Below, piece by piece: positions 11,901 to 24,300 of a DNA stretch of 64,000 bases. The translations under genes were made by a program, and so were the position numbers. The notes under the pieces are model-generated. The model searched no databases. It saw only the letters and a list, made by a program, of their open reading frames with translations, and was not told where the DNA came from. The stretch is taken from NCBI RefSeq assembly GCF_000801105.2, contig NC_079516.1, forward strand, positions 12,338,001 through 12,402,000. The letters run 5' to 3'. Each line of letters begins with the position of its first letter. Positions within the stretch are counted from its first letter, which is position 1. The DNA comes from Raphanus sativus. Its lineage: Eukaryota; Streptophyta; Magnoliopsida; Brassicales; Brassicaceae.

Positions 11901-13564
11901 TCAAAAGTTATGACAGTTTTACTGAACAGTGATCGTTTAACCCACTAAGAAGAAATTTAATATCCTAAGACATCTGTGGACATTGCACATATGGTTGTGG
12001 AAGGTCACCAAACATCATTGGAATGTCATAAGACTTCTTTAGAATGTCATAAGACTTTTTTAGAATGTCATAAGACTTCCTTGGAATGTCATAAGACTTC
12101 TTTGGAATGTCCTGAGACGTTCCTAAAATGTATTTGAACGTCATTACTGTATCGACTGGTTTGTTTCGAACAATTTTGAGAGATTTGGAGTTATTTAAAT
12201 ACATAACTGCACAAAAAATTTAGAATTTTCAGAAAATTCAGGGTTTTATGAACTTTATGTGATTGTCATTACCTTGCCCAATGGTATGTATTAAGCAACT
12301 TAGGGATATTTTGAGTTTTTTTGTAATGTATAATTGCACATAATCTTCAAAATTTTATCTATTGATATAAAACTAGCTATGGTGAAATTGAGCTCATATT
12401 TTCTTAAACGATAGAGATTTTGATTACCTTTCTAATGCCACCAGTTTTAGGTCAATCGGGGTTCTTAGTCAAAAGTTATGATAGTTTTACTGAAGAGTGG
12501 TCGTTTGACGCACGAAGAGGAAACTTAATATCCTAAAACATCTGTGGACATTGCACATAAGGTTGTGGAATATCAGCAGACATCTTTGTAATGTCATAAG
12601 ACTTATTTAGAATGTCATAAGAGTTCCTTGGAATGTTCTGAGACGTTCCTAAACTGTATTTAAACGTCATTATCCTATCCACTGGTTTGTTTCGAGCAAT
12701 TTTGGGAGATTTTGGAGTTATTTAAATGCATAACTACACAGAATCTTCAGAATTTTATCTATTGATAGAGAACTAGCTATGATGATTTTGCGCTCATCTT
12801 TTCACAAACGGTAGAATTTTTGATTATTTTAACAATGCCACCAGTTTAAGGTCAATCGGGTCCTTAGTCAAGAGTTATAATAATTTTACTGAAAAGTGGT
12901 CGTTTGACGCACGAAGAAAAAACTTAATATCCTAAAACATATATGGACAATGCACATAAGGTTGTGGAATGTCAACAGACATCTTTGGAATGTCATAAGA
13001 CTTCCTTGGAATGTCATAAGACTTCCTTGGAATGTCATAAGATTTCCTTGAAATGTCCTGAGACGTTCCTAAACTGTATTTGAACGTTATTACTGTATCC
13101 ACTGGGTTGTTTCGAACAATTTTGGGAGATTTTAGAGTTATTTAAAAACATAAATTCACAAAATTTTCAGGAATTTTTGAGTTTTATGAACTTAACAATG
13201 CCACCAGTTTGAGGTCAGTCGGGGTCTTTAGTCAAAGTATGATAGTTTTAATAAAGAGTGGTTGTTTAATGCACGAAGAAAAAACTTAATATCCTAAGAT
13301 ATCTGTGGACATAAGGTTGTGGAATGTCACCAGACATCTTTGGAATGTCATAAAACTTCTTTAGAATGTCATAAGACTTCACTGAAATATCCTGAGACGT
13401 TCATAACATGTATTTGAACGTCATTATTGTATCCACTTGTTTGTTTCGAACAATTTTGGAGATTTGAGAGTTATTTAAATACATATCTGCACAAAATTTT
13501 CAGAATTTTCAGAAATTTTAGAGTTTTATGAATTTTATGTGATCGTCAATATCTTGCCCACTAG

Positions 13565-14281
13565 TATATATAATGTGTTATTATTTTTTCCTTGATGGAA
13601 GGAAACATAAAAGATTGCCACATATATCATTCACTTATTGACCCAAAAAAAGATAATTCACTTGTTTGTTTCATTTATTTTCAGTATATATAGCTTACAT
13701 ACTTGTTTATGGTTATATAATGATTTGTTTCTGTAATTGTGTGACGGTTTTAATTTGGCAAAGAAGAAAACTTGTCGCATGGAAAGTCATTGCAAATATA
13801 GATTTATGTAAAATCAGATAAGATTGAAGAAAATGAGAAACACTGTAGTTGATTTTGGTGTTTATATTTCTGCTCTTACAATAATTCATAAACCTAAAAC
13901 ACGTCAAATAATTAATGGTAGACAAATACAATGTGAATGCGACTTTGACAATTCTTAATTTTATTGGCGTATTCTTAGATATGCAAAGCGATGACTATCA
14001 ACATCAGAAAGGTTCCTTCACCTCTTTTTATTTTCTTTCTTGTTTGATTATAAATTATAATCATCCAGTTCATAAACTAAAACATAATTTCCTTCATACG
14101 TCAAAGAATCAACTATCATTTAAACTTTCCTCTTTTTTGGCCACTACTGCAATATTAAATTTCATTGCTTAAACATCATATCACAACGATGCGTTGACTC
14201 TTAAGAGCCAATCAGTACTTCTTATTAGAATAATCAAACTGCGTTAATCGTCTTTTATTTATTTCAATAAATATCTTTATT
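13565..14281. other. OPT4 upstream region
   Basis: Unique AT-rich sequence between the array edge and the OPT4 core promoter. Two short ORFs (13713-13931 minus, 13915-14172 plus) have no recognisable content and are taken as chance. Confidence 0.4.
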
Positions 14282-14289
14282 TATAAAGA
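14282..14289 (+). promoter_or_regulatory. TATA box of OPT4
   Basis: TATAAAGA lies about 125 bp before the OPT4 ATG. It is followed by a CT-rich leader (CTCTCTTTCTCTCATCTC) typical of plant 5' UTRs. Confidence 0.55.
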
Positions 14290-14412
14290 GAGGTTGGTCA
14301 CCTTGGTCTTATCAGTCTCACGTAAAGATTCCTAGTCGTTAATTACAGCTCTCTCTTTCTCTCATCTCTTTCTCACTTACACACAACACAAGTAGATTCC
14401 CTCTTCACCGGA

Positions 14413-17400
14413 ATGGCCACCACCGAAGAGTCTTACGACGACGACGTATCACCTATCGAAGAAGTCCGTTTAACCGTAACAAACACTGACGACCATACAC
14501 TACCGGTTTGGACATTCAGGATGTGGTTTTTGGGTCTAATCTCATGTGCCCTCCTCTCTTTCCTTAACCAATTCTTCTCGTACCGGACCGAACCGCTTGT
14601 CATCACTCAAATCACGGTTCAAGTGGCTACACTCCCCATAGGCCATTTCTTGGCCAAGGTGCTTCCCAAAACTCAGTTCGGGATACCAGGATTTGGATCG
14701 ACCCGGTTCTCGTTGAACCCGGGTCCGTTTAACATGAAGGAACATGTGTTGATCTCCATTTTCGCTAATGCGGGTAGTGCGTTCGGATCCGGGTCGGCTT
14801 ATGCGGTTGGTATCGTCACAATTATTAAAGCTTTTTATCACAAGAACATCTCTTTCATAGCCGGCTGGCTCCTCATCATCACCACTCAGGTATTATATTC
14901 CTAACCACAATCATTTCTTCTCAAGTTGCTATATAATCTTTTATAATAAATAAGACACTAGTGAAAACGTAAGCAAGTAAATAACAAGTTGAAAAAATCA
15001 CGTGAAAGTTGAAGAAAGTTACGTCTTCATGTTCATATTTGTTACAAAATGATAGGTATTGGGATATGGATGGGCCGGTTTACTAAGGAAATACGTGGTT
15101 GAACCGGCTCACATGTGGTGGCCTAGCACTTTGGTTCAAGTGTCACTGTTTCGGTGAGTATTCTATTCTTGAATTAACAACTAATTGTTTCTCCTTTTGT
15201 AACAAAGCTACATAATAATATGGTAAGATACTAAGGTTAGCATCAGTCTGAGGGAGAAAAGCAACTTTACGATTACTTTTCAAAATCTTAAAGACAAAGT
15301 AAACACACGATTTATTCTTTGTATTAATGTGTGTATCAAAATACAAGCTTATCTACAACTCTTTCCCCAAAAACAGCATCTCATATAAAATAATTTTATT
15401 ATATACCCAAATATTATCGTATAGGAAGATTTTGGTTGTAGGGAAATAATATAATCAATTACCCACTACAATAGAGTGGACACTAGCTAAATTTATGGGT
15501 CCACGCCTGTGGGTTGCAAGCAGAACAAAATACAGTGAATAAGTATGAATACACGTGAGTCAAAGAGGATATAGACATGGCGGTCTTTTAACGTATTCCG
15601 TAACCGTAAAGTATGACCTTACTTACCTATTCACTCGGTGGTCCACAAGTTAGAGTTTCAAATTTTCACATTTCATAACGAGAAGAAATAATGATAACAT
15701 ATATAACATATTTTACTATTTTGAAGACAAGTCAGATCTTTTGTAGAAAAGCATACACACGTTATCGCCTTAATTGAGCTTTTGAATTTATTAAAATAAC
15801 AATAAATGGGGTTAGTAGTCCAATCCATGGCTGTGGTGGAGGTTTCACGTGGTGGGTCTATGCATATTTAGTATTCAACATATAATTAATGGGAGGTTAC
15901 AAAGTTATTAGACGTCATCTAGTTATAAGTTTATAACGCAGACAGCTTAAATACACGTTTGGGTCTTATAAGTCGCAGAATGGTTTTGCTGCAAAGAGTC
16001 AAGATCCATTAAATGCGAAAATAGTATAATCTAATTATAAATTTAGAAGTATAGTTTATCACACCCACTATACAGTAATGAATTAAACTAGTATCACTAA
16101 CTGAGTATATGCACACAAAATAGGAAACATTTAAATTTATCTACAACTCCTGTAATTCATAGATAGCATGATAATAATTTGTCATAAACAAAGTTTTTAC
16201 AATTCAAAGTAAATATTCCATCCATTTCAAAATAATAAATGTTTTAGAATTTTCATATTTTTTAATAAAACGTAGTAAAATTTAATTATAAATGCAGAAC
16301 TTTTTCTAATTTTATATTTTCTTATATTTGTAAACCAATAAAACTTTGAAAAATATAGTTAGTGTTTTTGAACTTCACAATTTTTTATTATTAGTTAACA
16401 AAAACTTCATCGGAAATATAAAAAATTGTACTTTTTTGAAACACAATTTTTCTCTAACATACATTTTTTGAAACGAAATAGAGTATCCGAGTAAAAAATC
16501 AAAAAATTCTTGGTATATGTATAACCATGATCATTATAATTATTATTTTTATAATCATAAATGACAACTCCATTAATCATCGTTTTGGTAATGATGTATT
16601 TGATGTCATAGCTAAAATTTAGAAACATTTTCTGAAGTGAATTCCGAAGAATATAGTTGCTTTGTTGAAAGTGCACGTAGAGTCATAGTCATTTAAATAA
16701 ATGCTAGACTTTTAAATGAAAAAAATAACTTGAATGTAGGGCACTGCATGAGAAGGATGAGCAAAGGATGACGAGAGCAAAATTCTTTGTAATAGCACTA
16801 GTCTGCAGTTTCGGATGGTACATAGTCCCTGGCTATCTCTTCACAACACTCACAAGCATCTCATGGATTTGTTGGGCATTTCCACGATCAGTCACTGCTC
16901 AACAGATTGGTTCGGGAATGAGAGGTCTCGGTCTTGGAGCCTTCACACTAGACTGGACCGCGGTTGCTTCCTTCTTGTTCAGTCCACTCATTAGCCCCTT
17001 CTTCGCCATCGCTAATGTTTTCATCGGGTATGTTCTTTTGATCTACATAGTGTTGCCCGTAGCTTATTGGGGACTTGATTCTTACAACGCTACGAGGTTC
17101 CCTATATTTTCATCGCACTTGTTCACATCGGTTGGTCAGACGTACGACATCCCTGCGATCGTGAATGATAAGTTTGAGCTCGATTTAGCTAAGTATGAGC
17201 AACAAGGAAGGATTAACTTGAGCACGTTCTTTGCTATGACATATGGGCTTGGTTTCGCTACCATTGCTTCTACACTCACTCACGTAGCTCTCTTTTACGG
17301 CAGGTAACTAAAAGTATATATATAAACATCGTAAAAAAATAATATGTTGCTAATATATGTAACTTTAACAGGGAAATTACCGAGAGGTTTCGAGTTTCGT

Positions 17401-18583
17401 ACAAAGGCAAAGAGGATGTACATACTAGGTTAATGAAGAGATATAAAGACATACCTTCATGGTGGTTCTACTCAATGCTGGGTGCAACACTTCTTATCTC
17501 TCTTGCGTTATGTGTTTTCTTGAACGATCAGGTTCAAATGCCTTGGTGGGGACTCGTGTTCGCCAGTGCCATGGCTTTCATCTTCACACTTCCCATCAGC
17601 ATCATTACCGCAACAACTAACCAAGTAAGCAATTTTGACCAATTGATACATAGTTCATTTTACTAACATAGGTGTTGGTGTAATAGAAAAAATTCTTGGA
17701 TAACTTAGTAGGAGTGTAGAAGTCATGGGTTCAATTTCGGTTAGGAAGCATCTAAAGGGTTAATTTAACATGTTTTAATTTGCAGACACCGGGGTTGAAT
17801 ATAATAACGGAGTACGCAATGGGAATCATTTACCCGGGAAGACCTATTGCAAATGTATGCTTCAAAGTATATGGATACATGAGCATGGCACAAGCTGTCT
17901 CTTTCTTAAACGACTTCAAACTTGGTCACTACATGAAGATCCCTCCAAGATCCATGTTCTTGGTTCAATTCATCGGTACAATCCTTGCTGGAACAATTAA
18001 CATAACGGTTGCATGGTGGCAACTAAACTCCATAACCAACATATGCCAAGAAGAACTTCTACCTCCCAACAGTCCATGGACATGTCCGGGCGACCGTGTT
18101 TTCTTCGATGCATCGGTCATTTGGGGATTGGTCGGACCAAAACGGATCTTTGGCTCTCAAGGAAACTACGCAGCTATGAACTGGTTTTTCCTCGGTGGTG
18201 CGATAGGACCGGTGATAGTATGGTTGTGCCACAAAGCGTTTCCAAAACATTCTTGGATTCCACTAGTGAATCTACCTGTTCTTCTAGGTGCAACCGCGAT
18301 GATGCCACCAGCGACCGCGGTGAACTACAACTCATGGATCTTGGTCGGGACGATATTCAACTTTTTTGTGTTCCGGTACAGGAAAAGTTGGTGGCAAAGG
18401 TATAACTACGTGCTCTCAGCTGCGATGGACGCTGGTGTAGCGTTCATGGCTGTCTTGTTGTACTTCTCGGTGGGGATGGAGGATAAGAGTTTGGATTGGT
18501 GGGGAACACAAGGTGAGCATTGTGATCTAGCTAGGTGTCCAACCGCTAGAGGAGTAATTGTTAAAGGTTGTCCGGTTATATGA
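14413..18583 (+). CDS. OPT4: Oligopeptide transporter OPT4
   Basis: OPT family transporters are proton-coupled membrane carriers for small peptides and, in some members, metal chelates or glutathione. Five exons can be joined at canonical sites: 14413-14889, 15056-15153, 16740-17303, 17372-17624 and 17786-18583. The joined ORF is 2,190 nt, predicting 729 aa, the length I remember for Arabidopsis OPT4. It holds many hydrophobic segments and the OPT signature regions [13 protein letters not shown] (exon 1) and [15 protein letters not shown] (exon 5). The C-terminus ends in a Cys-rich tail ([21 protein letters not shown]). Intron 2 is about 1.6 kb, far longer than the others, and contains a MITE-like insertion. 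No frameshift or stop was seen, so this copy looks functional. Confidence 0.93.
16207..16485. mobile_element. MITE-like insertion in OPT4 intron 2
   Basis: The left end reads CATCCATTTCAAAATAATAA and the right end is an approximate reverse complement (TTTTTTGAAACGAAATAGAG). This resembles the common plant MITE type that starts CTCCNTTTCAAAATA. The interior is AT-rich and non-coding. TSDs are unclear. Confidence 0.45.
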
Positions 18584-19573
18584 TCTTATGTTTCATTGGT
18601 GTGTTACGAAAGTGTATTATATTGATTTTTTTTTTCTGTAACTTCTGATTTTATTACTTCAAAATGAATGTATATGATCAGCATGTAGCAGATCATTCAA
18701 AATTAAAGTAATGTAACGAAATAATGAAATACAAAGGTCTGTCTCAACTTGTTTTTGCCAATCTATCAACAGACTTTTTTTTATAACATGTATTAGATTG
18801 ATATTTATAAACAAATAAATTAACTAAACTCGAAATTTATCCTAAAAGCACAATGATTCGAAAAACGGTATAACACTTATTTTTGGACCATCAACTATGC
18901 AAAAATTATAGTTGATAAATTGTTTCCTTATGGCATGGTAGTTTACCATAAAAAGCTTACATGAATTTTGATTGGGAGTTATATTTGTTCTTAATAATAA
19001 TAAAGTTAATGTATTCAATTTAAAATTTGAAACCATTTGATTCTTATGAAAAAAATATTTTTTACGGTAAATTGAAAAATTTATATGATTCTAGTTAAAT
19101 TATTTTAAGAAACGCAATTAAATATATTAAAAAAAATAATTAAGAAACTTCATCAAAACAGTTTTTTTTTTTCAAATCACAATTTAAATGATAAAAACCT
19201 AAAACAATTTTAAAATAGTTTACCAAACAACAAGTAGATAGTACTAACCTAAAATTCTTATTAAAATTTTAGACAAGGCTATTTCCAAATTCTAAATTAA
19301 TCGAATACACTTACACCCCATAATTTTCATGAATTAATTAGATTAATTTAGTTATGGGATACGTTAACATATCCAAACCGGTCTCCTACGGAAAAAAAAA
19401 ACATCTACCAGTTTTGAGCCGTACCTCATAGAATACCCAACCAAACCGGGTTAAATCACGGTTCAGTGTTGTACCACATTTCACATCGACGAGTCCCACA
19501 CCAAATCCCCAAGCTTCAATCAAATCTTAGTGAGAGAGAGAGTGGAAGAAGAAGAAGAAGAGAAGAGGAGATA
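18584..19573. other. OPT4 3' region and J-like gene promoter/leader
   Basis: The first ~150 bp are the probable OPT4 3' UTR. The rest is AT-rich. Close to the next gene there is a purine-rich leader (GA and GAA repeats at about 19530-19570). In-frame codons upstream of 19574 lack an ATG. Confidence 0.5.
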
Positions 19574-20713
19574 ATGGTAGGTAACAGAGCGGAGGCGGAC
19601 CGTTGGCTCGTGACCTCAGAGAAGCTCCTCGCATCCAGCGACCTCCACGGAGCCAAATCCTTCGCGATCCGCGCGTGCGAATCCGACCCGACCCGAGCCG
19701 AGGCCGCCGACTACATCCTCGCGATCTGCGACATCCTCATCGCCGGATCCCTCCGCCTAACCGACTCCAACCTCCCCGACTGGTACTCCGTCCTCCGGCT
19801 CGGCCGTCCGACTCAGAGCCCCGAGCACGTCGCGACTCAGTACCGCAGGCTCGCTCTCCTCCTCAACCCCTCCGTCAACCGCCTCCCCTTCGCCGATAAG
19901 GCCTTCGATCTCGTCTCCGACGCCTGGCGCGTCCTCTCCGATCCGATCCGGAAGTCCTCCTACGACCGCGAGCTGCTGCAGCAGCGACCGAGTCAACGAC
20001 TCGGTGAGGCGAGCGATCCGACGGAGACGAGTTTCTGGACGGCGTGTCCTTACTGCTTCGTCCTCTTCGAGTACCCTAAGCACTACGAGGAGTGTGTGTT
20101 GAAGTGTCAGGATTGTAAAAGAGCGTTTCAAGCAGTGAGGATTCAGAAGCCTCCTCTTGCTGCTGCTGCTGTTGAAGGAGGAGAAGATGTTTACTTCTGC
20201 TCGTGGAGTGTGTTTCCGTTAGGATTCTCCGGAGGGGAGTTTCAAGCTGCTCCGACGAGGAATAGCTGGTCACCTATCTCGCCTCTCTTTGCAATTCCTA
20301 TTGATAAGAAGAGGAAAGAACCGGCTTCTCCGAGAATCTTTTACGATGATGATGACGTGTACGTTGCGATCTCCGATGAGGATAATGATGAGGTGAATGT
20401 TGGGAGAGGGAGAGGGAAAGGGAAAGAAGCGTTTGTGAGAAGTGGTAGTAACAAGAAACAAGGAGGAGGAGGTGTTGTTGGTTCGTCATCTGAGACTAGT
20501 AGTAGAAAAGGAGGAACTAAGAACGTAGGGAGGTTGGATTTGAATGAAGAGCCTGGTGTGGGAGGGGGGAGAAGGGAAGGCAATGGAGTTGGAAGTAGCA
20601 GAGAGGTGGATAATATCATTGAAGGGATTGGCTTCTTTGAGGGTCTTGATGAGTTTTTGATGAGTATGCCCATACTTTCCGTTGTTGGGGATGATAAGAT
20701 CAAGGCTACTTAG
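19574..20713 (+). CDS. J-like domain protein (At5g64360/EIP9 type)
   Basis: A single-exon ORF from the ATG at 19574 predicts 379 aa. An N-terminal helical region (RWLVTSEKLLASSDLHGAKS, ~10-30) precedes a J-domain-like segment (~66-135, DWYSVLRL to DPIRKSSYDRE). The HPD tripeptide that stimulates Hsp70 is missing: the place where HPD is expected reads NPS. A Cys4 zinc-ribbon-like motif follows (CPYC and CQDC, ~155-185). The C-terminal half is low-complexity and acidic/glycine-rich, ending in a conserved-looking EGIGFFEGLDEFLMSMPIL. Position between OPT4 and SAC51 fits Arabidopsis At5g64360, described as an EMF1-interacting J protein; this identity is by synteny and domain layout. A copy of the last ~270 bp occurs at 30631-30905. 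Confidence 0.85.
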   Translation: MVGNRAEADRWLVTSEKLLASSDLHGAKSFAIRACESDPTRAEAADYILAICDILIAGSLRLTDSNLPDWYSVLRLGRPTQSPEHVATQYRRLALLLNPSVNRLPFADKAFDLVSDAWRVLSDPIRKSSYDRELLQQRPSQRLGEASDPTETSFWTACPYCFVLFEYPKHYEECVLKCQDCKRAFQAVRIQKPPLAAAAVEGGEDVYFCSWSVFPLGFSGGEFQAAPTRNSWSPISPLFAIPIDKKRKEPASPRIFYDDDDVYVAISDEDNDEVNVGRGRGKGKEAFVRSGSNKKQGGGGVVGSSSETSSRKGGTKNVGRLDLNEEPGVGGGRREGNGVGSSREVDNIIEGIGFFEGLDEFLMSMPILSVVGDDKIKAT

Positions 20714-21141
20714 TGAAAAGTTAGAACTCTTTCTTCTCTTGTTTTAAGTTTGCGGTGTTCTGTTCTGTTCGTTGTAGGCCTTAGTTTTCATGTCTCCTAT
20801 TGATGTTGTTGGAATCTGAATGTATAAAAAAGTTCAGACTCTTTTCGCATTATGGTACATAATCATTATGGTACATGCTTCATTTGATTGTGATGGGCAT
20901 TTGGGTTCTGAGCTAGGTATTAAGATTCATTTTTCAGGATTAGAGGATATAAACATGATTTGTATGTGCTGTTTTATGGTTAAAAGAAAAAAAAGAGTTG
21001 GTTACTTCTGTTCGAAAATAGAGTAAAGAAGGGGACTTTATCAATCCATGGTGATTACTAGTAAGACTAGGATATTCGAGTTTTTGAAGGTATTTGTGAT
21101 TTATTTTATATGTTACAGATATTTATTTATTTTTATTTGCT
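20714..21141. other. 3' region of J-like gene
   Basis: Probable 3' UTR followed by AT-rich sequence up to the LINE target-site copy at 21125-21141. A 68-aa ORF at 20820-21026 has no recognisable content. Confidence 0.45.
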
Positions 21142-21316
21142 CTTTTTTTTTTTTATCAAACATTTATTCATTCAAAAACTAGAGTTTTACACACCAAAGA
21201 TGGAGGAGTTTAGCAATGCTAAAGCTGATTTTGCCACAGTATCAGTCTCAACATTACATAACCGAGATACATAACGAAAAGAAACAGAATCAAAGGTTTT
21301 GCTAAAGTGATAAATA

Positions 21317-24300
21317 TCAAACACAATTCCAAACAATGCTGGGCTTGACCATGGAGAGGGAATCCGACAGAATCATTAGGACTTTAACATTTGACGAGGC
21401 GGCATACATAACCGCAAAACGGATGGCAAGGGCTTCAGCCATTAGCGCCGAGGAGATATGACTACGAGAATCACTGCAGGGACTCAGGTTCAGACAGGTA
21501 TTAACACCTGAGAAGATAGCACCGATGCCACAGTTAGCAGTCCTCACATCCCAAGCTGCATCTACATTGCAAATTACAGTGTGGGGAGGAGCTTCGTGTA
21601 CTGAGGGAGCGCTAGATGGTACATGATTGGAGCTAGGCCTCTGTTGCAGGATAACGTCCTGAGCTTGGGCATTCTGCCATTCTTTGGCGTCTGAGATAGC
21701 CTTCATGATGATTTCCATACTGGAAAATTTCCTATTTTCAAAACAGAGTTTGTTCATAGCTTTCTACAAGTTCCACAAAATCCATGGCCAAAGAGGGGTT
21801 GTGACTCCTACTGGTGGTAAAACCGTATGAGAGGGAGCGTTGGAGATTAATATAACAAGTGACGGGGTCGTGGGAGAAGGTCTTGAGATCAGCGGAGCTA
21901 AATCCCAGACTTCACGAGCCACCTCACAAGTTAAGAAAACATGTAGATCATCCTCTCGTCCAGCACAGGTCTTACAACCAAAGGGTGGGAAGCCTCTGAC
22001 CTCTAGATTTGCGCTCACCGGTATTGCTCTGCGAACCACCTTCCACAAGAAATCCTTTAGCTTAGGTGCAGTTTTAACGTTCCAGATGCTCTTAGTCCAA
22101 CTGAAGTCTTGCGCATTCGGAGCAGGGACTTCGACGTTCCGACTCGTTCCATAGCCTGTCTTCGTGGTATAGTCACCAGATTTGTCGGGAAGCCATGCCA
22201 GAGTATCACAGGAGGGGGCACAGCTTGTTTGCAGCCGCAAGATGAAGTCTTCATAAACTGGGATAAATCTCCTGATCTTGTCAATATCCCAAGAATTCGA
22301 GATTGGACATAGAAGGTCGCTCACCAGCAGGTCAGCCTCCAGTCTGTTTGGTGGGCCTATCGGAGTGATCGGGGCATCACAAGATAGCCATGGGTCTCTC
22401 CAAACACTGATCTTATCCCCACTCCCTACTGTCCAGCTGAGCCCTTTTAGTAGCAAGTCTCTTCCCACTAACACGCTCCTCCAGCCATGGGAGGAGTTGG
22501 AAGGTGCTTGACAGGTTAGGAATGATGAGTATCGAGTGTACTTCCCCAGTAGAACCCGTGCAAGTAGTGACTGAGGGTGTCAAATTATGCGCCATCCAAC
22601 TTTAGCCAAGAGAGCATCGTTGAGCGTTTCAATGTCTCGGAAACCTAATCCACCAGCGTACTTAGGTAGAGTGAGTGTGTCCCAAGCCACCCAGCACATC
22701 TTCCGTTTCTCCGGGTTAGCATCCCACCAAAATCTCGTGAGCAGAGATTGAATTTGTTTGCAAAGTGACTTCGGGAGCTTGAAACAGGTCATGGAGTAGC
22801 AGGGAATCGCTGTTAGGACAGCCTTTAGGAGCACTTGCTTTCCCGCACTAGAGAGAAACCGTGATGTCCAACTGAGAGATTTCTGTCGGATGCGGCCCAA
22901 GATCGAAGCAAAGATGTCCCTTTTTTCCGGCCAAACAGCTCTGGAAGCCCAAGATATTTTCCTAAGCCTCCTTCAGTATCAATGGCTAGAGTAGCCTTGA
23001 CCCGAAGCTTAACCTCCGGTGGAGTTTTGGCAGAGAACGTGATGGCTGATTTTGAGAAGTTTATACACTGTCCAGATAGCTTCTCATATGTGTGCATGAT
23101 ATGCAGCAAGACCGAGACACTAGAGGAGCTTGACTTGCAGAAGAACATTGTGTCGTCCGCAAACAACAAAATGATTAATCTGTGGAGAACCTCGCGACAC
23201 TCTGATTCCAGGCAGTGAGCCATCCAGTAGAGCCTTGTCACACATAGCAGAGAGAACTTCAGAGCACATGATAAAGAGATAAGGGGAGAGCGGATCACCC
23301 TGCCGTATTCCACGGGATGGCTTGACTAAGCCCATTGGAGAACCATTTATGAGAAAGGAGTACGAGACTGTTTCCACACAGCTCATGATCCACGAGATCC
23401 ATGAAGCCCAACTGATGCATGACAGCTCGGATAAATCCCCACTCAATCCTATCATAAGCTTTGCTCATGTCCGTTTTAACGGCCATTGAGCAATGCTTCT
23501 TGGCTTCCGAAGTACGTAGATAGTGGAGAGTTTCGTGAGTAATGAGCACGTTGTCACCTATCGCTCGCCCGGCTACAAAGGCAGACTGTGAAGTGGAGAT
23601 GAGATCAGGCAAAAGTGGCTTCAACCTTCTTGTGAGAATCTTTGCTATTATCTTATAATGTGTGTTGCATAGCGCAATAGGACGGTACTCCGCCACCCTT
23701 CTCGCGCCTGTTACCTTGAGGATCAAGCGTACGTGTGTCTCGTTTTGTTGCGGATGGAGTTCCCCGGACAGAAAGAATTCTCTTACGTCTCTGCATACAT
23801 CAGGCCCTATAATGTGCCAATAGGCATGGTAGAATTTGGCTGAGAAGCCATCCGGGCCCGGAGCTTTTCCACTATTGATGGAGAAAGCCGCATCTCTAAT
23901 CTCCGAATCACTCGGAATAAGGGTTAAGCGTTGATTGGATTCAGCAGAGACTTTGCAGCATAGGATCTCGGAAACTTTACCAAAATCTGCATTGTTGTTT
24001 GTCTGAAATATGTTTTGAAAATATTCTGAAATTACAGTGCAGATTTGGCCTTCTTCAAAGACATTATGTCCCTCATCATCTTCTATTACAGAAAGAGAGT
24101 TGATCAGACGGCGTTGGTGAGTTGCAGCATGGAAGAAGTCCGTGTTCTGGTCTCCGCTTTTCAGCCATTGAATACGGCTGCGTTGTAGCCAAAAGCTTTC
24201 CTCCTCCTTATAAGCAGCTGTCAGAGTAGAAGTCAGGTGAGCTCCTGGTTCGGGACTGATGCAGAGAAAGCTTCCTCCAGGGCTCGTTGATTCTGTTGAA

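Larger units (their letters stand above)
3420..13560. repeat. Complex tandem repeat array with dimeric higher-order units
   Basis: An anchor motif (GTGGACATTGCACATAAGG and variants) recurs 18 times, at about 3891, 4241, 4782, 5131, 5628, 5978, 6526, 6876, 7363, 8982, 9737, 10138, 10920, 11627, 11976, 12543, 12943 and 13304. In the left half the spacing alternates between ~350 bp and ~490-550 bp, giving a ~850-900 bp dimeric unit. The right half is less regular. Each unit contains a short run of a 21-bp minisatellite, then a conserved block with GAGTGGTCGTTTGACGCACG and GCCACCAGTTTGAGGTCAAT. The short ORFs inside are by-products of the 21-bp period. The array fills the POL5-like/OPT4 interval, which is short in Arabidopsis. 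Confidence 0.92.

Noticed and set aside
3889..12204. Short ORFs with heptad repeats across the tandem array (for example 6876-7058, 10057-10254, 11965-12204)
   Set aside because: They follow from a 21-bp minisatellite with no stop in some frames. They have no recognisable domain or start context and occur on both strands.
17690..17780. tRNA-like B box (GGGTTCAATTTC) in OPT4 intron 4
   Set aside because: A lone match in a 161-bp intron without A box, tail or TSD.
19466..19573. Extended N-terminus of the J-like protein
   Set aside because: The upstream start is GTG and the region is a GA-rich leader. The ATG at 19574 gives the expected N-terminus.
20341..20703. Minus-strand ORFs opposite the J-like gene
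   Set aside because: They are Ser/Pro-rich shadows of the low-complexity coding strand.
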